A stretch of 64,000 bases of DNA, from positions 38,762 to 102,761 of the forward strand of contig JBCBDU010000009.1 of assembly GCA_038529355.1 (NCBI GenBank), given 5' to 3'. Below are positions 43,087 to 52,714 of the stretch, in pieces (positions within the stretch are counted from its first letter, which is position 1; each line of letters starts with the position of its first letter). The position numbers and the translations under genes are program-made. Source of the stretch: CALBPI01 sp038529355. GTDB taxonomy: Bacteria > Pseudomonadota > Gammaproteobacteria > Steroidobacterales > Woeseiaceae. The notes under the pieces were generated by a model that did no database searches, was not told where the DNA came from, and saw only the letters and a list, made by a program, of their open reading frames with translations.

Positions 43087-44871
43087 TCAGCGAACAAATC
43101 GAATATTATCGAGATAGACGGTTACCGGCGTCGAGCGTCCTGTGACGGTGATGACGAATGGCGTTTTGATCGTAGTCAGATCTTTGCCGCGCAGCGGAAT
43201 TTCATAGCGCTGCCAGTCCGATGTCAGGCGTACAGGTTTATGGCGCCTGTTCACCGAGTCCGGATAGGCTGCATCATCACCGAGCAATCCAATCCCCCAT
43301 TCGATAAGCTCCCCGCCATATTCTCCCCGCGCCCATAGTTCAATCCGGCTCGCACCTGTTAAGTCGAATCCGCCTTGCTGATCGCCCCAATCATTGGCCG
43401 GGTGCTGCCAGGCAATCGCCGCCCATCCCGATTGCGCCGTGTAACGCATACGAATCGCGTGTTCTCCCCGGAACGGGTTTGTTGTGTCGTTATCGATCAG
43501 CGACAACGCCTCTATATTGCCCATCCAACCTGAAGGCGCCCAGCGCATGCCGGCGAAGCCATCGTGATAGACATAGACAGGAAATCGCGTGCCGACCTCA
43601 CCCCGAACCAGCAACGGCACATTTGCCGTGGCTGCCGCGCCATGCTGGTCGCGCAACGTCGCAAACAATCTGTAGGCGCCGGGCTGCTCCGGCATGACAA
43701 TGCGCGCCGAGGTGACCGTGGTATCGAACACCGCATCTTCGACGGCCACCGGCGTGACGCGAAAGTCGCCGCCTGTCGCATAGTCGTTGGACTCTGGTAA
43801 CAGGTGCCAGGTGGTCACCGCTGCCGCCCCGGCGTCAGTCGACAAACGGGCCACAAACGCCTCGCCGGGGTTGTGTGCAACACCGGCTTCAATTTCAATA
43901 GGCGAAATCGTCGGCGCGGGTTGTTTCGGCTGCGCACCAGACCACAATTCGTGCAGCGCATCGATCGCCGCCAGACGCTCACCGGTGCGCAGGAATAAAC
44001 CAAACCAGGTCGGCGTACCTTCGACTTTCGAACCCCACAGGAACGCATAGCTGCCCAATGCCTGTGCGCGATTGCCAACGATTGCCCGCTCATAGGTCTG
44101 ACGATAGGCAGCCGCTTTTTCAGTGCTCGTCAGTTCGTACGGCGCACCCCATTCGCTCTTGGCAACCTCCCACGGACCTGGCGGGCCGAATTCAGTAATA
44201 ATGTACGGCTTGGTCGCGCCGGCCGCTTGCAATCGTTTCGGCAAGCTGGCCGCGCCGCCATAGGCGTTAATACCGTGAATGTCGATTGCATCGCTCTCAT
44301 CGTGAACGTAGCGAATTCGGTCGCCGCCGATTTCCGCTGTCACAGTCATAGTGGGATGGTGCGGGTCGAGCTGCTTGACCAATTGCGCGGCTTCATTGAC
44401 GTGCGCCCAGATTTGCGGGTCGTCGCCGTCACCGAAACCCTCCATTTCGTTGCCGAGCGCCCAGATCAGCAAAGCCGGGTGATCGCGATAGCGGATAACA
44501 GCCTCGCGTACACGCTGCAATTGCGCTGCGCGTTGCGCCGGATCGGCATAGTCGAATCCATGTCGCTCATGCCCAAGCCAGATACCGAGCGTGACGGTCA
44601 AACCGTGTGCGTGCGCTCTATCCAGTACCTCGCCCGCGTCGTCGACACTCCATGTGCGCACGGAGTTGCCGCCAGCCGCGGCGAGCAATTCAAACGACGC
44701 ATCACCACCCGCGCCGCGAACAAAGTAAGGCTCGCCAGCCCGCAGCAACTGCCAGCCCGTCTGTGTTTGCACCACTTGGACCGGCACGGCACTGCGTGCC
44801 TTGTCAGCGTTGCTGCTGACACAAGCCAGCCATGCACCTAGCACCACTGGCAGCACACCAAGCCGGCCCAA
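43087..44871 (-). CDS. GH2-type (clan GH-A) glycosidase with C-terminal binding domains
   Basis: Exported protein of about 594 residues. The hydrophobic start runs to Cys (AWLAC), a possible lipobox. The catalytic TIM barrel is at about 25-320, with acid/base Glu in WALGNEMEGFG and nucleophile in IITEFGPPG. The C-terminal half has a linker/Ig-like part and a jelly-roll with DWQRYEIPLRGKD. No ATG exists near the signal region. TTG at 44871 is my choice, and a TTG at 44973 inside the upstream gene is the other option. It is last in the unit that begins with the carbohydrate-binding lipoprotein. Its catalytic domain resembles that of the glycosidase-barrel fusion. Confidence 0.75.
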   Translation of the reverse strand: MGRLGVLPVVLGAWLACVSSNADKARSAVPVQVVQTQTGWQLLRAGEPYFVRGAGGDASFELLAAAGGNSVRTWSVDDAGEVLDRAHAHGLTVTLGIWLGHERHGFDYADPAQRAAQLQRVREAVIRYRDHPALLIWALGNEMEGFGDGDDPQIWAHVNEAAQLVKQLDPHHPTMTVTAEIGGDRIRYVHDESDAIDIHGINAYGGAASLPKRLQAAGATKPYIITEFGPPGPWEVAKSEWGAPYELTSTEKAAAYRQTYERAIVGNRAQALGSYAFLWGSKVEGTPTWFGLFLRTGERLAAIDALHELWSGAQPKQPAPTISPIEIEAGVAHNPGEAFVARLSTDAGAAAVTTWHLLPESNDYATGGDFRVTPVAVEDAVFDTTVTSARIVMPEQPGAYRLFATLRDQHGAAATANVPLLVRGEVGTRFPVYVYHDGFAGMRWAPSGWMGNIEALSLIDNDTTNPFRGEHAIRMRYTAQSGWAAIAWQHPANDWGDQQGGFDLTGASRIELWARGEYGGELIEWGIGLLGDDAAYPDSVNRRHKPVRLTSDWQRYEIPLRGKDLTTIKTPFVITVTGRSTPVTVYLDNIRFVR

Positions 44872-44900
44872 CCACCAGCGGTGGTGCCGGTTACGTGCAG

Positions 44901-45611
44901 CTAGCCGCCGTTCGCAAATACGAAACCGTCCAAACCACCCGGCGTTGATGGTGGTACATACGTGAATCCCCAATCGCCCAGTAACGACAAGACGAGCACC
45001 GGATCACCGGGCACCAGGCGCTCGAAACCTGTTGCGCCAGTGCGGAACAGATAGTCGGCGGTGAGTTCATTCAATGTCACCGGAAACGGCACCGGATCGT
45101 TCGTCGGGCTGACTTCGGTGCAACACGTAAAGAACACAACCGAGCCGAAAAAGTTGTCGAGCACCGAGCGGTAAGCTTTGAGCGCCTGTTGCTGAATCAG
45201 CGGATCACTGTTGGCGTCAAACAGCTCATGCAGTGCGACCGCGGTGAAAAACTGGTTCTCACCGGAAGGGCGTCGCGCCAATGCCGTCGCCCAGAAATAG
45301 AATCGCGCTTTAGCGCCCGTCGGGCCTTGTGGAATATTGGCGATCAGGTCGAACTTGCCCGGTGCTTGCGGATCGTTCTCATTAAACTCGGGAACGGCGA
45401 TCGTGACATAGGGGTTCTCCGGATCATCGAGCACACAGGTCTCAAGGTTGATACCCACATCAGCACAGGCAAGATTCAGCAACGTATCCGTTGGCAAAAT
45501 AACTGCATTGAACACCGAACCGTCATCGCTATCCGGCTCTCCGGTACACCCAGCGATCGTGATGGCCAGCGTTGCGGTCAACGCGCAGGCGAGGCGAGAA
45601 AAGTTGCGCAT
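44901..45611 (-). CDS. Lipoprotein of unknown function in the glucan locus
   Basis: Lipoprotein of 236 residues with lipobox IAGC (Cys22). The mature part includes two Cys before residue 70 and a CC pair in VVFFTCCTEVSP. It shows NPYVTIAVPEFNENDP and FYFWATALARRPSGENQFF, then a predicted helical stretch ALHELFDANSDPLIQQQALKAY. I do not recognise the family. GAGGAC precedes the ATG. It lies 31 bases after the glycosidase-barrel gene and just before the GH2-type gene, so it is probably an accessory binding or assembly factor for that surface system. Confidence 0.7.
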   Translation of the reverse strand: MRNFSRLACALTATLAITIAGCTGEPDSDDGSVFNAVILPTDTLLNLACADVGINLETCVLDDPENPYVTIAVPEFNENDPQAPGKFDLIANIPQGPTGAKARFYFWATALARRPSGENQFFTAVALHELFDANSDPLIQQQALKAYRSVLDNFFGSVVFFTCCTEVSPTNDPVPFPVTLNELTADYLFRTGATGFERLVPGDPVLVLSLLGDWGFTYVPPSTPGGLDGFVFANGG

Positions 45612-45642
45612 AATAATAGTCCTCAGTCAGATCGTCTGGCGA

Positions 45643-48600
45643 TCAGAAGTTCAGCTGAAAGTAGGCGATGCCTTGGAAAATGTAATCGTTGTTGCCGTCG
45701 AGGAACTCATCGTCTGGTGAATTTTCATCGTTGGTACGCGCCAGCACCCGAATTCCCATCTTGGTCGAGAATCGGTCATCCAGACGCTGATCCATCAGAT
45801 ACGAATAGTCGATTTTGTATTGTTCCGGGAACGTGATGTTGAACTGCCGCTCAAAATCGTACGGCCCCCATGAGTCCTTTTTGAACCAGCCTTCAATGAT
45901 GTGGCGATTGCGAATCACCGCTTTACCAGTAACACCCCAGAAGTCGCGGGTGCCACCTTCGGGATCACCGGTCGACTGATCGAAACCGCGCTCAAGATTC
46001 AGGATATAGCGGTTGCCGTTGCGATTGAACACCATCCGGCTCGACACACGCCACACGTCTTCAGCGGGCAAGCCGCGCCCGAACGATGCGTTGCTATTGG
46101 TCGGCACGAAGAAAAACAGGTTCGCATCGGTAGGTGTCGGATAGGACGTGTAGTTCATCCCGACATTAAACGCAAAGCTTGAATCTTCACGCCAGTCATT
46201 GTCCCACTGATAAAACGGCGTCGCGCCAGTTGGGTCCCAGGTCATGAACAACTCGGCCGAGCGTGCCTCACGGTTGTCCAGCACCGCGAACGGATCAGAA
46301 TCACGATCACGCGCGCTGACTCCCGGTAACAGCACCCCACCAGCCGCGATCTCTGCCGGAATGTTCGGATTGGCGTGAACCAAGTTGTCGCGGTACAAAA
46401 CGCGTGGGAACAACATGAAGTTGCCCATGTTAATCATCATGCCAGCTTCATACTGTTGCTTGTTGCCCAGCCCGGAATACGGCAATCGGGTGCCGAATTC
46501 ACGCAGCGGACCGCCACTTGATTCAGCAACGAGGCCTGCATGCTCCGCGGCAACGTAGGACAGTGTGCCAAGGAACGGGAATGACAGTTTCGCCTTGAAG
46601 CCCAACGTATCTTCGAAGTCGATCTGATCAACAAATACGTTGCCATCGTCGAAGCGGTCAAACACTTCGTCGACTCGTTCCGGAGCCGAGATGATACCGC
46701 CGAGTTCGAGTTTCGCTGGCCCGAAATTCTTTTCCATGTAGAGCGTTGTCTGTTGTGTCTGGCGAACGGTAGCGCCAGCAGCACCCGTGGCCTGGCCAAG
46801 GCGCGCGACATCATCCGAATGAATGAACGTCCAGTTTGCACCCAACATATCCCAGTCGTACTTGATGATCACTTTCGGGTTAGCGCCCCAGTACACCTCC
46901 GGACCACCAATCACTGTCAGCCCTTCGAGCGCACCTTTACCGACGAACTCGAAACCCTCTGGCGCCTTGCCGTTCCAGATATCGATACCGTCGATATCTG
47001 TCGCTTCCGCAATAAGGCCGTAGAAATCTCCCTCGTATTGATAGTGATAGCGCGGCGTGTGATAGAACGCCGTGACGTCAAACATCTCATGCTGGTAGGT
47101 TGCCTCGAAGTCATAAATTTCCACGCGTTCGCGATCGGCGAATATCTGCGTCGTGACTTCATCGACGGCGACTTCCGCGACGCCAGCGCGACCTTCGGTC
47201 AACACCACGGTTGGCAATCCGCGACGGCCGTACTGGATTTCGAGAGGTTCTGTGTCGGCCACATCACCAAGGACGTTGATCGTAAACTGACCTTCCAGGT
47301 TATCCATCGGTTTAAAACCGAAGTCGAGGAACAGCCATTGACCACTCTGGAAGCCCAGGGCGTTTTCACCGTCGCGCCGCAGATCCACTTCATCGCCGCG
47401 CACAACAAATTGTGCGCGCAATTCGCCACCGTCGAATGACAGTTTCTTATCGCCTTCGTTCTTGGCCTCCTGCAGCAGACGGACATCGCCTTTGAGCTCC
47501 AGATAGTCCATGTTGATGTCCTGGATCGCGCTGTTCATCGCGGCTTTTTTGTATGCATAGGGATCCAGACTGAACACTTCTGCCAACACGTCATACGCCA
47601 TACGCGGTCGCGCCGTGTACACACCCTCGGAGTTCGCATCGCCCAGAGCGACGATGCCGAACCACTCTTCATTCATGTTGTTCTTGCCTTCTGCCCAGTC
47701 GAACAGATAGGCCTGGTTTGACCATGATGCGTTGTCGTCTTGCGTTTCGAGATTCTCTTCTTGCAGGTATTTCCACCACTCGTCCCGCCATTCAAAGACG
47801 AAACCGCCAATCGCATTGCCTTCTTCGCCGTTGCCAGCCGACTTGTTGTACATCTCGAGCCACTGGTCGCGCAGAATTGACGCCTGCGCGGCTTGGTCTT
47901 CAGTGCGCTCACGAGCGTTGAATGCATCACTGCCAAATTCGAAAAACACGACGGGCAGATCAAGTTTGGCATCTACTTCCGCCCACAAGCTCGTGAAGGT
48001 CGGGCCACGGTAGACGTTGCTGCCCAGAACATCGAGACTCGGCACGAGCTCGGCAATCAAATCAATGTACTGAATATCGCCATTGACGATCGAGAATGGG
48101 TGATTTGGCGAGATCGCCTTACCTTCACTGACAACTTCCTCAAACAGGCTGTACAGATAGCGCGCTTTAGCGGTGTTCTGCTCACCTTCCGGCAAGTTCT
48201 CTATCTCGAAGCTAGACCATGACAGGCCGTAGTTGCTCTCGTTGCCGAACGCAAACATGATCACGCCGGGCGTGTTCTTGTACATCTCAACGATTGCCAG
48301 CGATTCGGCCTTCAAGCTCGCCCGTGTCAGTGGATCTGAGTAGTCTGTGAACGGCACCCAGCGACCACCGATAGTTGCGCCGTAACGCCCCATCAACGGA
48401 TTGATCACCGAACGAATACCATGCTCGCGATAGATATAGGTGACCCACTTCGGCGGAATCATCGCGAAACTGCGGATCGTGTTGATACCCGCAGCTTTCA
48501 TCAGCCCGAAATCGTAATCAAGCACCTTGCGAATGTAGTCATCGCTCTTGCCCCACAAGTTGTAGGTGTAGTTCTCGCCGCGCGGCGTGTAACCCCAGAC

Positions 48601-48810
48601 CACCCCCTTGATGTAATAGTCTTCACCGTTAACCTGCAATTTCCAGCCAGTGTCATCTTTCACGGTAGTAACGCGATCTGCTTGCGCATGACTCACAGCA
48701 GGCAACGCCAATGCCGTGACAGCCATCAGCAAACAGCTGATTCTGGCGATTGCGCCCAACAAGCCCGAGTGTTTCGCGACGATAGTTTTTTCGTTCATTT
48801 TATTACCCAT
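45643..48810 (-). CDS. Glycosidase fused to an outer-membrane beta-barrel
   Basis: Protein of 1055 residues. The signal peptide ends near VSHAQA. A clan GH-A glycosidase domain spans about 45-440, with acid/base Glu191 (FAFGNESNYGL) and nucleophile Glu291 (VVFFEFGSDAF). A beta-sandwich linker (about 455-570) precedes an amphipathic-strand region (about 590-1055) ending GIAYFQLNF, a classical barrel end. Starts GTG 48822, ATG 48810 and ATG 48798 are all possible. It lies directly after the carbohydrate-binding lipoprotein gene. I infer an outer-membrane protein carrying its own glucanase, which could cleave and admit oligosaccharides where no TonB receptor is encoded. Confidence 0.8.
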   Translation of the reverse strand: MGNKMNEKTIVAKHSGLLGAIARISCLLMAVTALALPAVSHAQADRVTTVKDDTGWKLQVNGEDYYIKGVVWGYTPRGENYTYNLWGKSDDYIRKVLDYDFGLMKAAGINTIRSFAMIPPKWVTYIYREHGIRSVINPLMGRYGATIGGRWVPFTDYSDPLTRASLKAESLAIVEMYKNTPGVIMFAFGNESNYGLSWSSFEIENLPEGEQNTAKARYLYSLFEEVVSEGKAISPNHPFSIVNGDIQYIDLIAELVPSLDVLGSNVYRGPTFTSLWAEVDAKLDLPVVFFEFGSDAFNARERTEDQAAQASILRDQWLEMYNKSAGNGEEGNAIGGFVFEWRDEWWKYLQEENLETQDDNASWSNQAYLFDWAEGKNNMNEEWFGIVALGDANSEGVYTARPRMAYDVLAEVFSLDPYAYKKAAMNSAIQDINMDYLELKGDVRLLQEAKNEGDKKLSFDGGELRAQFVVRGDEVDLRRDGENALGFQSGQWLFLDFGFKPMDNLEGQFTINVLGDVADTEPLEIQYGRRGLPTVVLTEGRAGVAEVAVDEVTTQIFADRERVEIYDFEATYQHEMFDVTAFYHTPRYHYQYEGDFYGLIAEATDIDGIDIWNGKAPEGFEFVGKGALEGLTVIGGPEVYWGANPKVIIKYDWDMLGANWTFIHSDDVARLGQATGAAGATVRQTQQTTLYMEKNFGPAKLELGGIISAPERVDEVFDRFDDGNVFVDQIDFEDTLGFKAKLSFPFLGTLSYVAAEHAGLVAESSGGPLREFGTRLPYSGLGNKQQYEAGMMINMGNFMLFPRVLYRDNLVHANPNIPAEIAAGGVLLPGVSARDRDSDPFAVLDNREARSAELFMTWDPTGATPFYQWDNDWREDSSFAFNVGMNYTSYPTPTDANLFFFVPTNSNASFGRGLPAEDVWRVSSRMVFNRNGNRYILNLERGFDQSTGDPEGGTRDFWGVTGKAVIRNRHIIEGWFKKDSWGPYDFERQFNITFPEQYKIDYSYLMDQRLDDRFSTKMGIRVLARTNDENSPDDEFLDGNNDYIFQGIAYFQLNF

Positions 48811-48822
48811 TATTGTCACCAC

Positions 48823-51800
48823 TCAGTTCAGGGTCATGCTGACGTTGTCGATGAAAACATCGGCAAGGCAATCTGCAGCACCGCCGCATACGACGGCAAT
48901 TTGTAAAGAAATACCGCGCGTGACATCGGTGCCTGCCGTCGGCGTATAGGTGTAGGTAGTCCAGTCGGCTGTAGGCACGGCAATAGTCTCGAGCAACTGA
49001 CCCACTGAGCCTGCAGCACCCTCGGTGATTAATTCGGGGAAAATCACACCACCGGCTCGCGCCGTACCTTTCATATCAAACGATATCGTCACCGCCTGAC
49101 CTGGCGTGACAGTACCCACCGCCCTGAACTCTTGCTTGAGGACCGGATTCTGTCCGGTCATCGCAATGGCACGGGCTGAGAACGTGCCATCCGTCGCCTC
49201 TGTGTTACCAACGGTGATCGAACCCATATTTTCGAAGATCGTCCAGTCACTGAGCGTTCCTGTTTCGAAACTACCGTTAATGGCAAGCTCGCCCGGCGCG
49301 CCTCCCCCGCCACCACCGCTATCACCGCTGACGAAGGTGATGTCGTCAAAGAAGTAGGTTTGCTCGCCCGCATCGGCACCGGTCGCACCGAAGTTGAAGA
49401 AGATCGAGAGGCGGTTGTAGGTGTTGGCAGCGTTAAATGGCGTCGACACCGGGTTTGCAAAATCGAATGTCAGCGTTTCCCAATCATTGGCAACGGTTGT
49501 AGGCGTATCCGTTTCAACGAAGATCGCCGAATTGGCAGCGTCCTCGACTTTCAGTCGCACCGTGACACCGGCGACAGGAGAGTAGACGCGTACCGTCATT
49601 TGCAGATTCTCTGCAGCAAACGGCACGGCAGGAATTTGTTCACCGTCCAGCGTAGAGACTGTGGTGCCAGCGAAAGTTTCCGCTGCGCCCGAACGCACTG
49701 ACTGCACGACCATGTTGGTGCCACCAGCCGGATCATTGGTCAGCGTCGAGCCATTGCCGCCAAAGTCGGTCAGCGTATACGTTGTCTCGGCATCATCGAA
49801 GGTAATCGGATCAAACGCAGCGACCGGAGGCGCAGGACACGCCGTGTCCGTTTGTGCAATGTCGTCGAACTGGAACGTCCAGTTATCCGGATCGTTTGCC
49901 GCATCGCCCACTGTTCCGTTGTCAAAGATCAGCGTGATTCCGGTAATGGATGCCCCAGCGACACCGGTAAAGTCGAAACACAACTCTTCCCAGGTGCCGC
50001 TACCGGTGTGCGTTGCCGTTCGCTCATCGCCCTGTGGTTCCAGTTTAAAGGTGACGACAACCTCGCGTTGCGCACGCACCTTCATCAAATACGAATCACC
50101 TTCTGCCAGCATCACTGCTTCAGGCAATTGCAGCGTGCTGCCGCCAAAAGTCTGACCTGCGAATTTTTGCATCTGCCCGACTTGACTGCTGGTGTTGATA
50201 CCGCTTGGATCCGGGTTTGCAACAACGGTCGCGGCGCCACCCTCGAAGTCGCTGAATGTGAACATGCCGGTTTCGAAATCGGTCGCCGGCGCACCCTCGG
50301 GCGCCTCAACCGCAGCAATGTCGTCAAAGAAGAAGGTTTGCGCGCCAGCGTCGCCACCCGTTGCGCCGAAGTTCGGGAAGATTGCAATCTTGTTGTAGGT
50401 GGCCGACGGATCAAACGCCGTTGTGCCATCGACTTGGTTCAGGAAGTCGAACGTCAACGTTTCCCATGCGTCCGCGACTGTGGTCAACACTTGTGCTTCA
50501 ACCGCAATACTGGCGGTGTCTGCATTCTCGATCTTCAGTCGCACCGGGATACCGGCCGCCGGCGCATAGACACGCAGAGACATCTGGGTGTTATCTGCAT
50601 CGAGCGGAAGATCCGGGACAGATTCATTGGCACCTGTGGATATGACCGTGCCGGCGAAAACCTCAGCGGTGTCAGATCGATTCACACGCAGCGCGTTGTT
50701 CATACTATCCACCGGACCTGGCTGAACGCTTGAGTCTTCGGCGCCACCGAAACCGCGTAAGGCATAGGTCACTGCGGCATCGTCAAACGTCAACGTTTCG
50801 AATGCGGCCGGTGGTGCTGTCTGGCCGCCAACGGCGATATCGTCGAACAGGAATGTCTGTGCCCCCGCCGTTGCACCGGTGGCTCCGAAATTGAAAAATA
50901 TCGCCAACTTGTCGTAAGTGGCATTCGGATCGTATGCCGCCGTACCAGCAGCCTGGTTGGTGAAGTCGAAGGTCAGTGTCTCCCACGCATCGGCAACCGT
51001 CGTCAGCACTTCCGCCTCTACTGAGACGTTTGCATCGGCAGAGTCCTCGATCTTCAGGCGCACCGGAATACCGGCTGCTGGTGATCGCACGCGCATCGAC
51101 ATTGATGTGGTCATGGCATCCAACGGAATCACGCCGACGGCTTCGTTAGCCTGCGTGGAAGCAACTGTGCCGGCGAACGTTTCAGCCGCGGCCGAGCGGT
51201 TCACGCGCACGACAGTATTGTTTGCATCATCCGGATCGGGCTGCAGCGTTGAGTCCTCAGCGCCACCGAACCCACGTAGTGCGTAAGTCGTCGCCGCGTC
51301 GTCAAACGTTAGCGTTGCGAATGGCACCGCCGGCCCACCGCCACCGGAACAATCAGCAACTTGCTGGATCTCATCGAAATAGAACGTCCAGTTGTCCGGG
51401 TCATTGGTCGCATCACCGACTGCGCTGCCGTCGAAAATAAATGTAATCGAACTACTGGAGAATCCGCCGGTCGCGCCGGAGAAGTCAAAACACAGTGTTT
51501 GCCACGTACCACCACCGTTGTGGTCTTCAATGCGCTCAATGCCGTTCGCCGGATCACCGGAAACCGCATCTTCGAATTTGAACAACACGGGCACGGCACG
51601 CGGTGACCAGACTTCCATCGTGAAGGCTTCGCCACCGGAGAAATCAACATTGCCAGCAAGCTCGAGCGTACTGCCACCGAACACTTCGCCGGCGAATTTG
51701 AGCATACGGGCTGTTTGCGTTGTGGTGTTGCTGCCGCTCTGATCCGGGTTGGCAATGACATCTGACGCGCCACCTGCAAAGCCGGCATCATCACCAAACT

Positions 51801-52524
51801 GATAAGTCGCTGGATCGTCCTCGAAATCGACCGGCAACGTTGTCGTTGGCGCGCCCGGACACGCTGCGACCTGTTCGATTGCATCCATGTAGAACGTCCA
51901 GTTGTCTGGGTCGTTGTCTGCATCACCGATGACGCCATTATCAAAAATAAATGTGATTGAGCTGGTCGAGAAACCTGCCGTCGCGCTTGAGAAATCAAAA
52001 CAAAGGGTTTGCCATTCGCTACCACCCGAATGGGTTTCAGCACGCTCAATGCCGTTGGCCGGATCGCCGCTCACCGCATCTTCGAACTTGAACGTCACTG
52101 GCACAGAACGCTGTGACCAGACTTGCATCGTAAAAACTTCGCCGCCGGTGAAATCGACCGCTTGTGATAACGCTAGCGTACTGCCGCCGAACGGCTCTGC
52201 TGCAAATTTCTGAAAGCGTGCGACTTGCGGGGTCGTGTTGTCAGTCGTGCAGACGGGGTTTTCCTGGACCGAGGTCGCACCACCGCCGAAGCCGGCATCC
52301 ATACCGAAGTCGTAAGACGCGGCCAGGCTTTCGAAGAAGATCGGAAACGGCGTGCCGTCGGCTGCCGCAGACCCAGCATCACACAATGACGGTGGTGGTG
52401 GTGGCGCCGGCGTGCCCGCAATCGACTCAGGACCGTCGCCGGTGCCGAAACAGCCAGCCAATGTCAGGCCAGCAGCAATGCTGGTCGCGAAACGCACCAC
52501 ACGTGGTGTAGAAAAATCATGCAT
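48823..52524 (-). CDS. Multi-module carbohydrate-binding surface lipoprotein
   Basis: Lipoprotein of 1233 residues with lipobox TLAGC (Cys25) and a Pro-rich linker. Six repeated beta-sandwich modules of two types follow in the order A (60-222), A (231-392), B (401-565), B (574-737), A (745-896), B (904-1065). A Gly-rich linker leads to a C-terminal CBM4/9-like domain (1078-1233; LAINGSFETGTLSDWTIFE). A modules share FGGSTL, NDPDNWTFxxD and WQTLCFDF; B modules share ETFAGTV, VRLKIED, WETLTFDF and FNFGATG. There is no catalytic domain. It probably captures glucan at the cell surface for the glycosidase-barrel protein encoded directly downstream. Confidence 0.82.
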   Translation of the reverse strand: MHDFSTPRVVRFATSIAAGLTLAGCFGTGDGPESIAGTPAPPPPPSLCDAGSAAADGTPFPIFFESLAASYDFGMDAGFGGGATSVQENPVCTTDNTTPQVARFQKFAAEPFGGSTLALSQAVDFTGGEVFTMQVWSQRSVPVTFKFEDAVSGDPANGIERAETHSGGSEWQTLCFDFSSATAGFSTSSITFIFDNGVIGDADNDPDNWTFYMDAIEQVAACPGAPTTTLPVDFEDDPATYQFGDDAGFAGGASDVIANPDQSGSNTTTQTARMLKFAGEVFGGSTLELAGNVDFSGGEAFTMEVWSPRAVPVLFKFEDAVSGDPANGIERIEDHNGGGTWQTLCFDFSGATGGFSSSSITFIFDGSAVGDATNDPDNWTFYFDEIQQVADCSGGGGPAVPFATLTFDDAATTYALRGFGGAEDSTLQPDPDDANNTVVRVNRSAAAETFAGTVASTQANEAVGVIPLDAMTTSMSMRVRSPAAGIPVRLKIEDSADANVSVEAEVLTTVADAWETLTFDFTNQAAGTAAYDPNATYDKLAIFFNFGATGATAGAQTFLFDDIAVGGQTAPPAAFETLTFDDAAVTYALRGFGGAEDSSVQPGPVDSMNNALRVNRSDTAEVFAGTVISTGANESVPDLPLDADNTQMSLRVYAPAAGIPVRLKIENADTASIAVEAQVLTTVADAWETLTFDFLNQVDGTTAFDPSATYNKIAIFPNFGATGGDAGAQTFFFDDIAAVEAPEGAPATDFETGMFTFSDFEGGAATVVANPDPSGINTSSQVGQMQKFAGQTFGGSTLQLPEAVMLAEGDSYLMKVRAQREVVVTFKLEPQGDERTATHTGSGTWEELCFDFTGVAGASITGITLIFDNGTVGDAANDPDNWTFQFDDIAQTDTACPAPPVAAFDPITFDDAETTYTLTDFGGNGSTLTNDPAGGTNMVVQSVRSGAAETFAGTTVSTLDGEQIPAVPFAAENLQMTVRVYSPVAGVTVRLKVEDAANSAIFVETDTPTTVANDWETLTFDFANPVSTPFNAANTYNRLSIFFNFGATGADAGEQTYFFDDITFVSGDSGGGGGGAPGELAINGSFETGTLSDWTIFENMGSITVGNTEATDGTFSARAIAMTGQNPVLKQEFRAVGTVTPGQAVTISFDMKGTARAGGVIFPELITEGAAGSVGQLLETIAVPTADWTTYTYTPTAGTDVTRGISLQIAVVCGGAADCLADVFIDNVSMTLN
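48960..52350 (-). repeat. Six tandem modules of about 480-500 bp within the binding lipoprotein gene
   Basis: Modules of types A and B alternate as A-A-B-B-A-B, each about 150-165 codons. Neighbouring copies of the same type are close in sequence, for example the two A copies around 51360-52330 and the two B copies around 50310-51330. This suggests recent duplication. Confidence 0.75.
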
Positions 52525-52714
52525 GAGATCGGCTCACTTCGGGATGTCGCGGAACCGAAAGGCACGATGCATGAGCGTGCGTTGCTATACGAATGCAATG
52601 CGTCATATCACTATACCCCCCGGTCAGATATGTCGTCGGCGACTGCGCAGATCGCGAGGTCACCACCAATTCAAATTGTTTGCGCAATGCCAAAGACTGC
52701 GCGTATGTTTATAC

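Noticed and set aside
44871..44973. Upstream extension of the GH2-type glycosidase into the preceding lipoprotein gene
   Set aside because: The extension starts at TTG without a ribosome site, overlaps a good gene by 73 bases and would bury the signal segment.
49852..50733. 293-codon plus-strand frame opposite the binding lipoprotein gene
   Set aside because: Antisense to a clear coding region with repeated modules; no protein features of its own.
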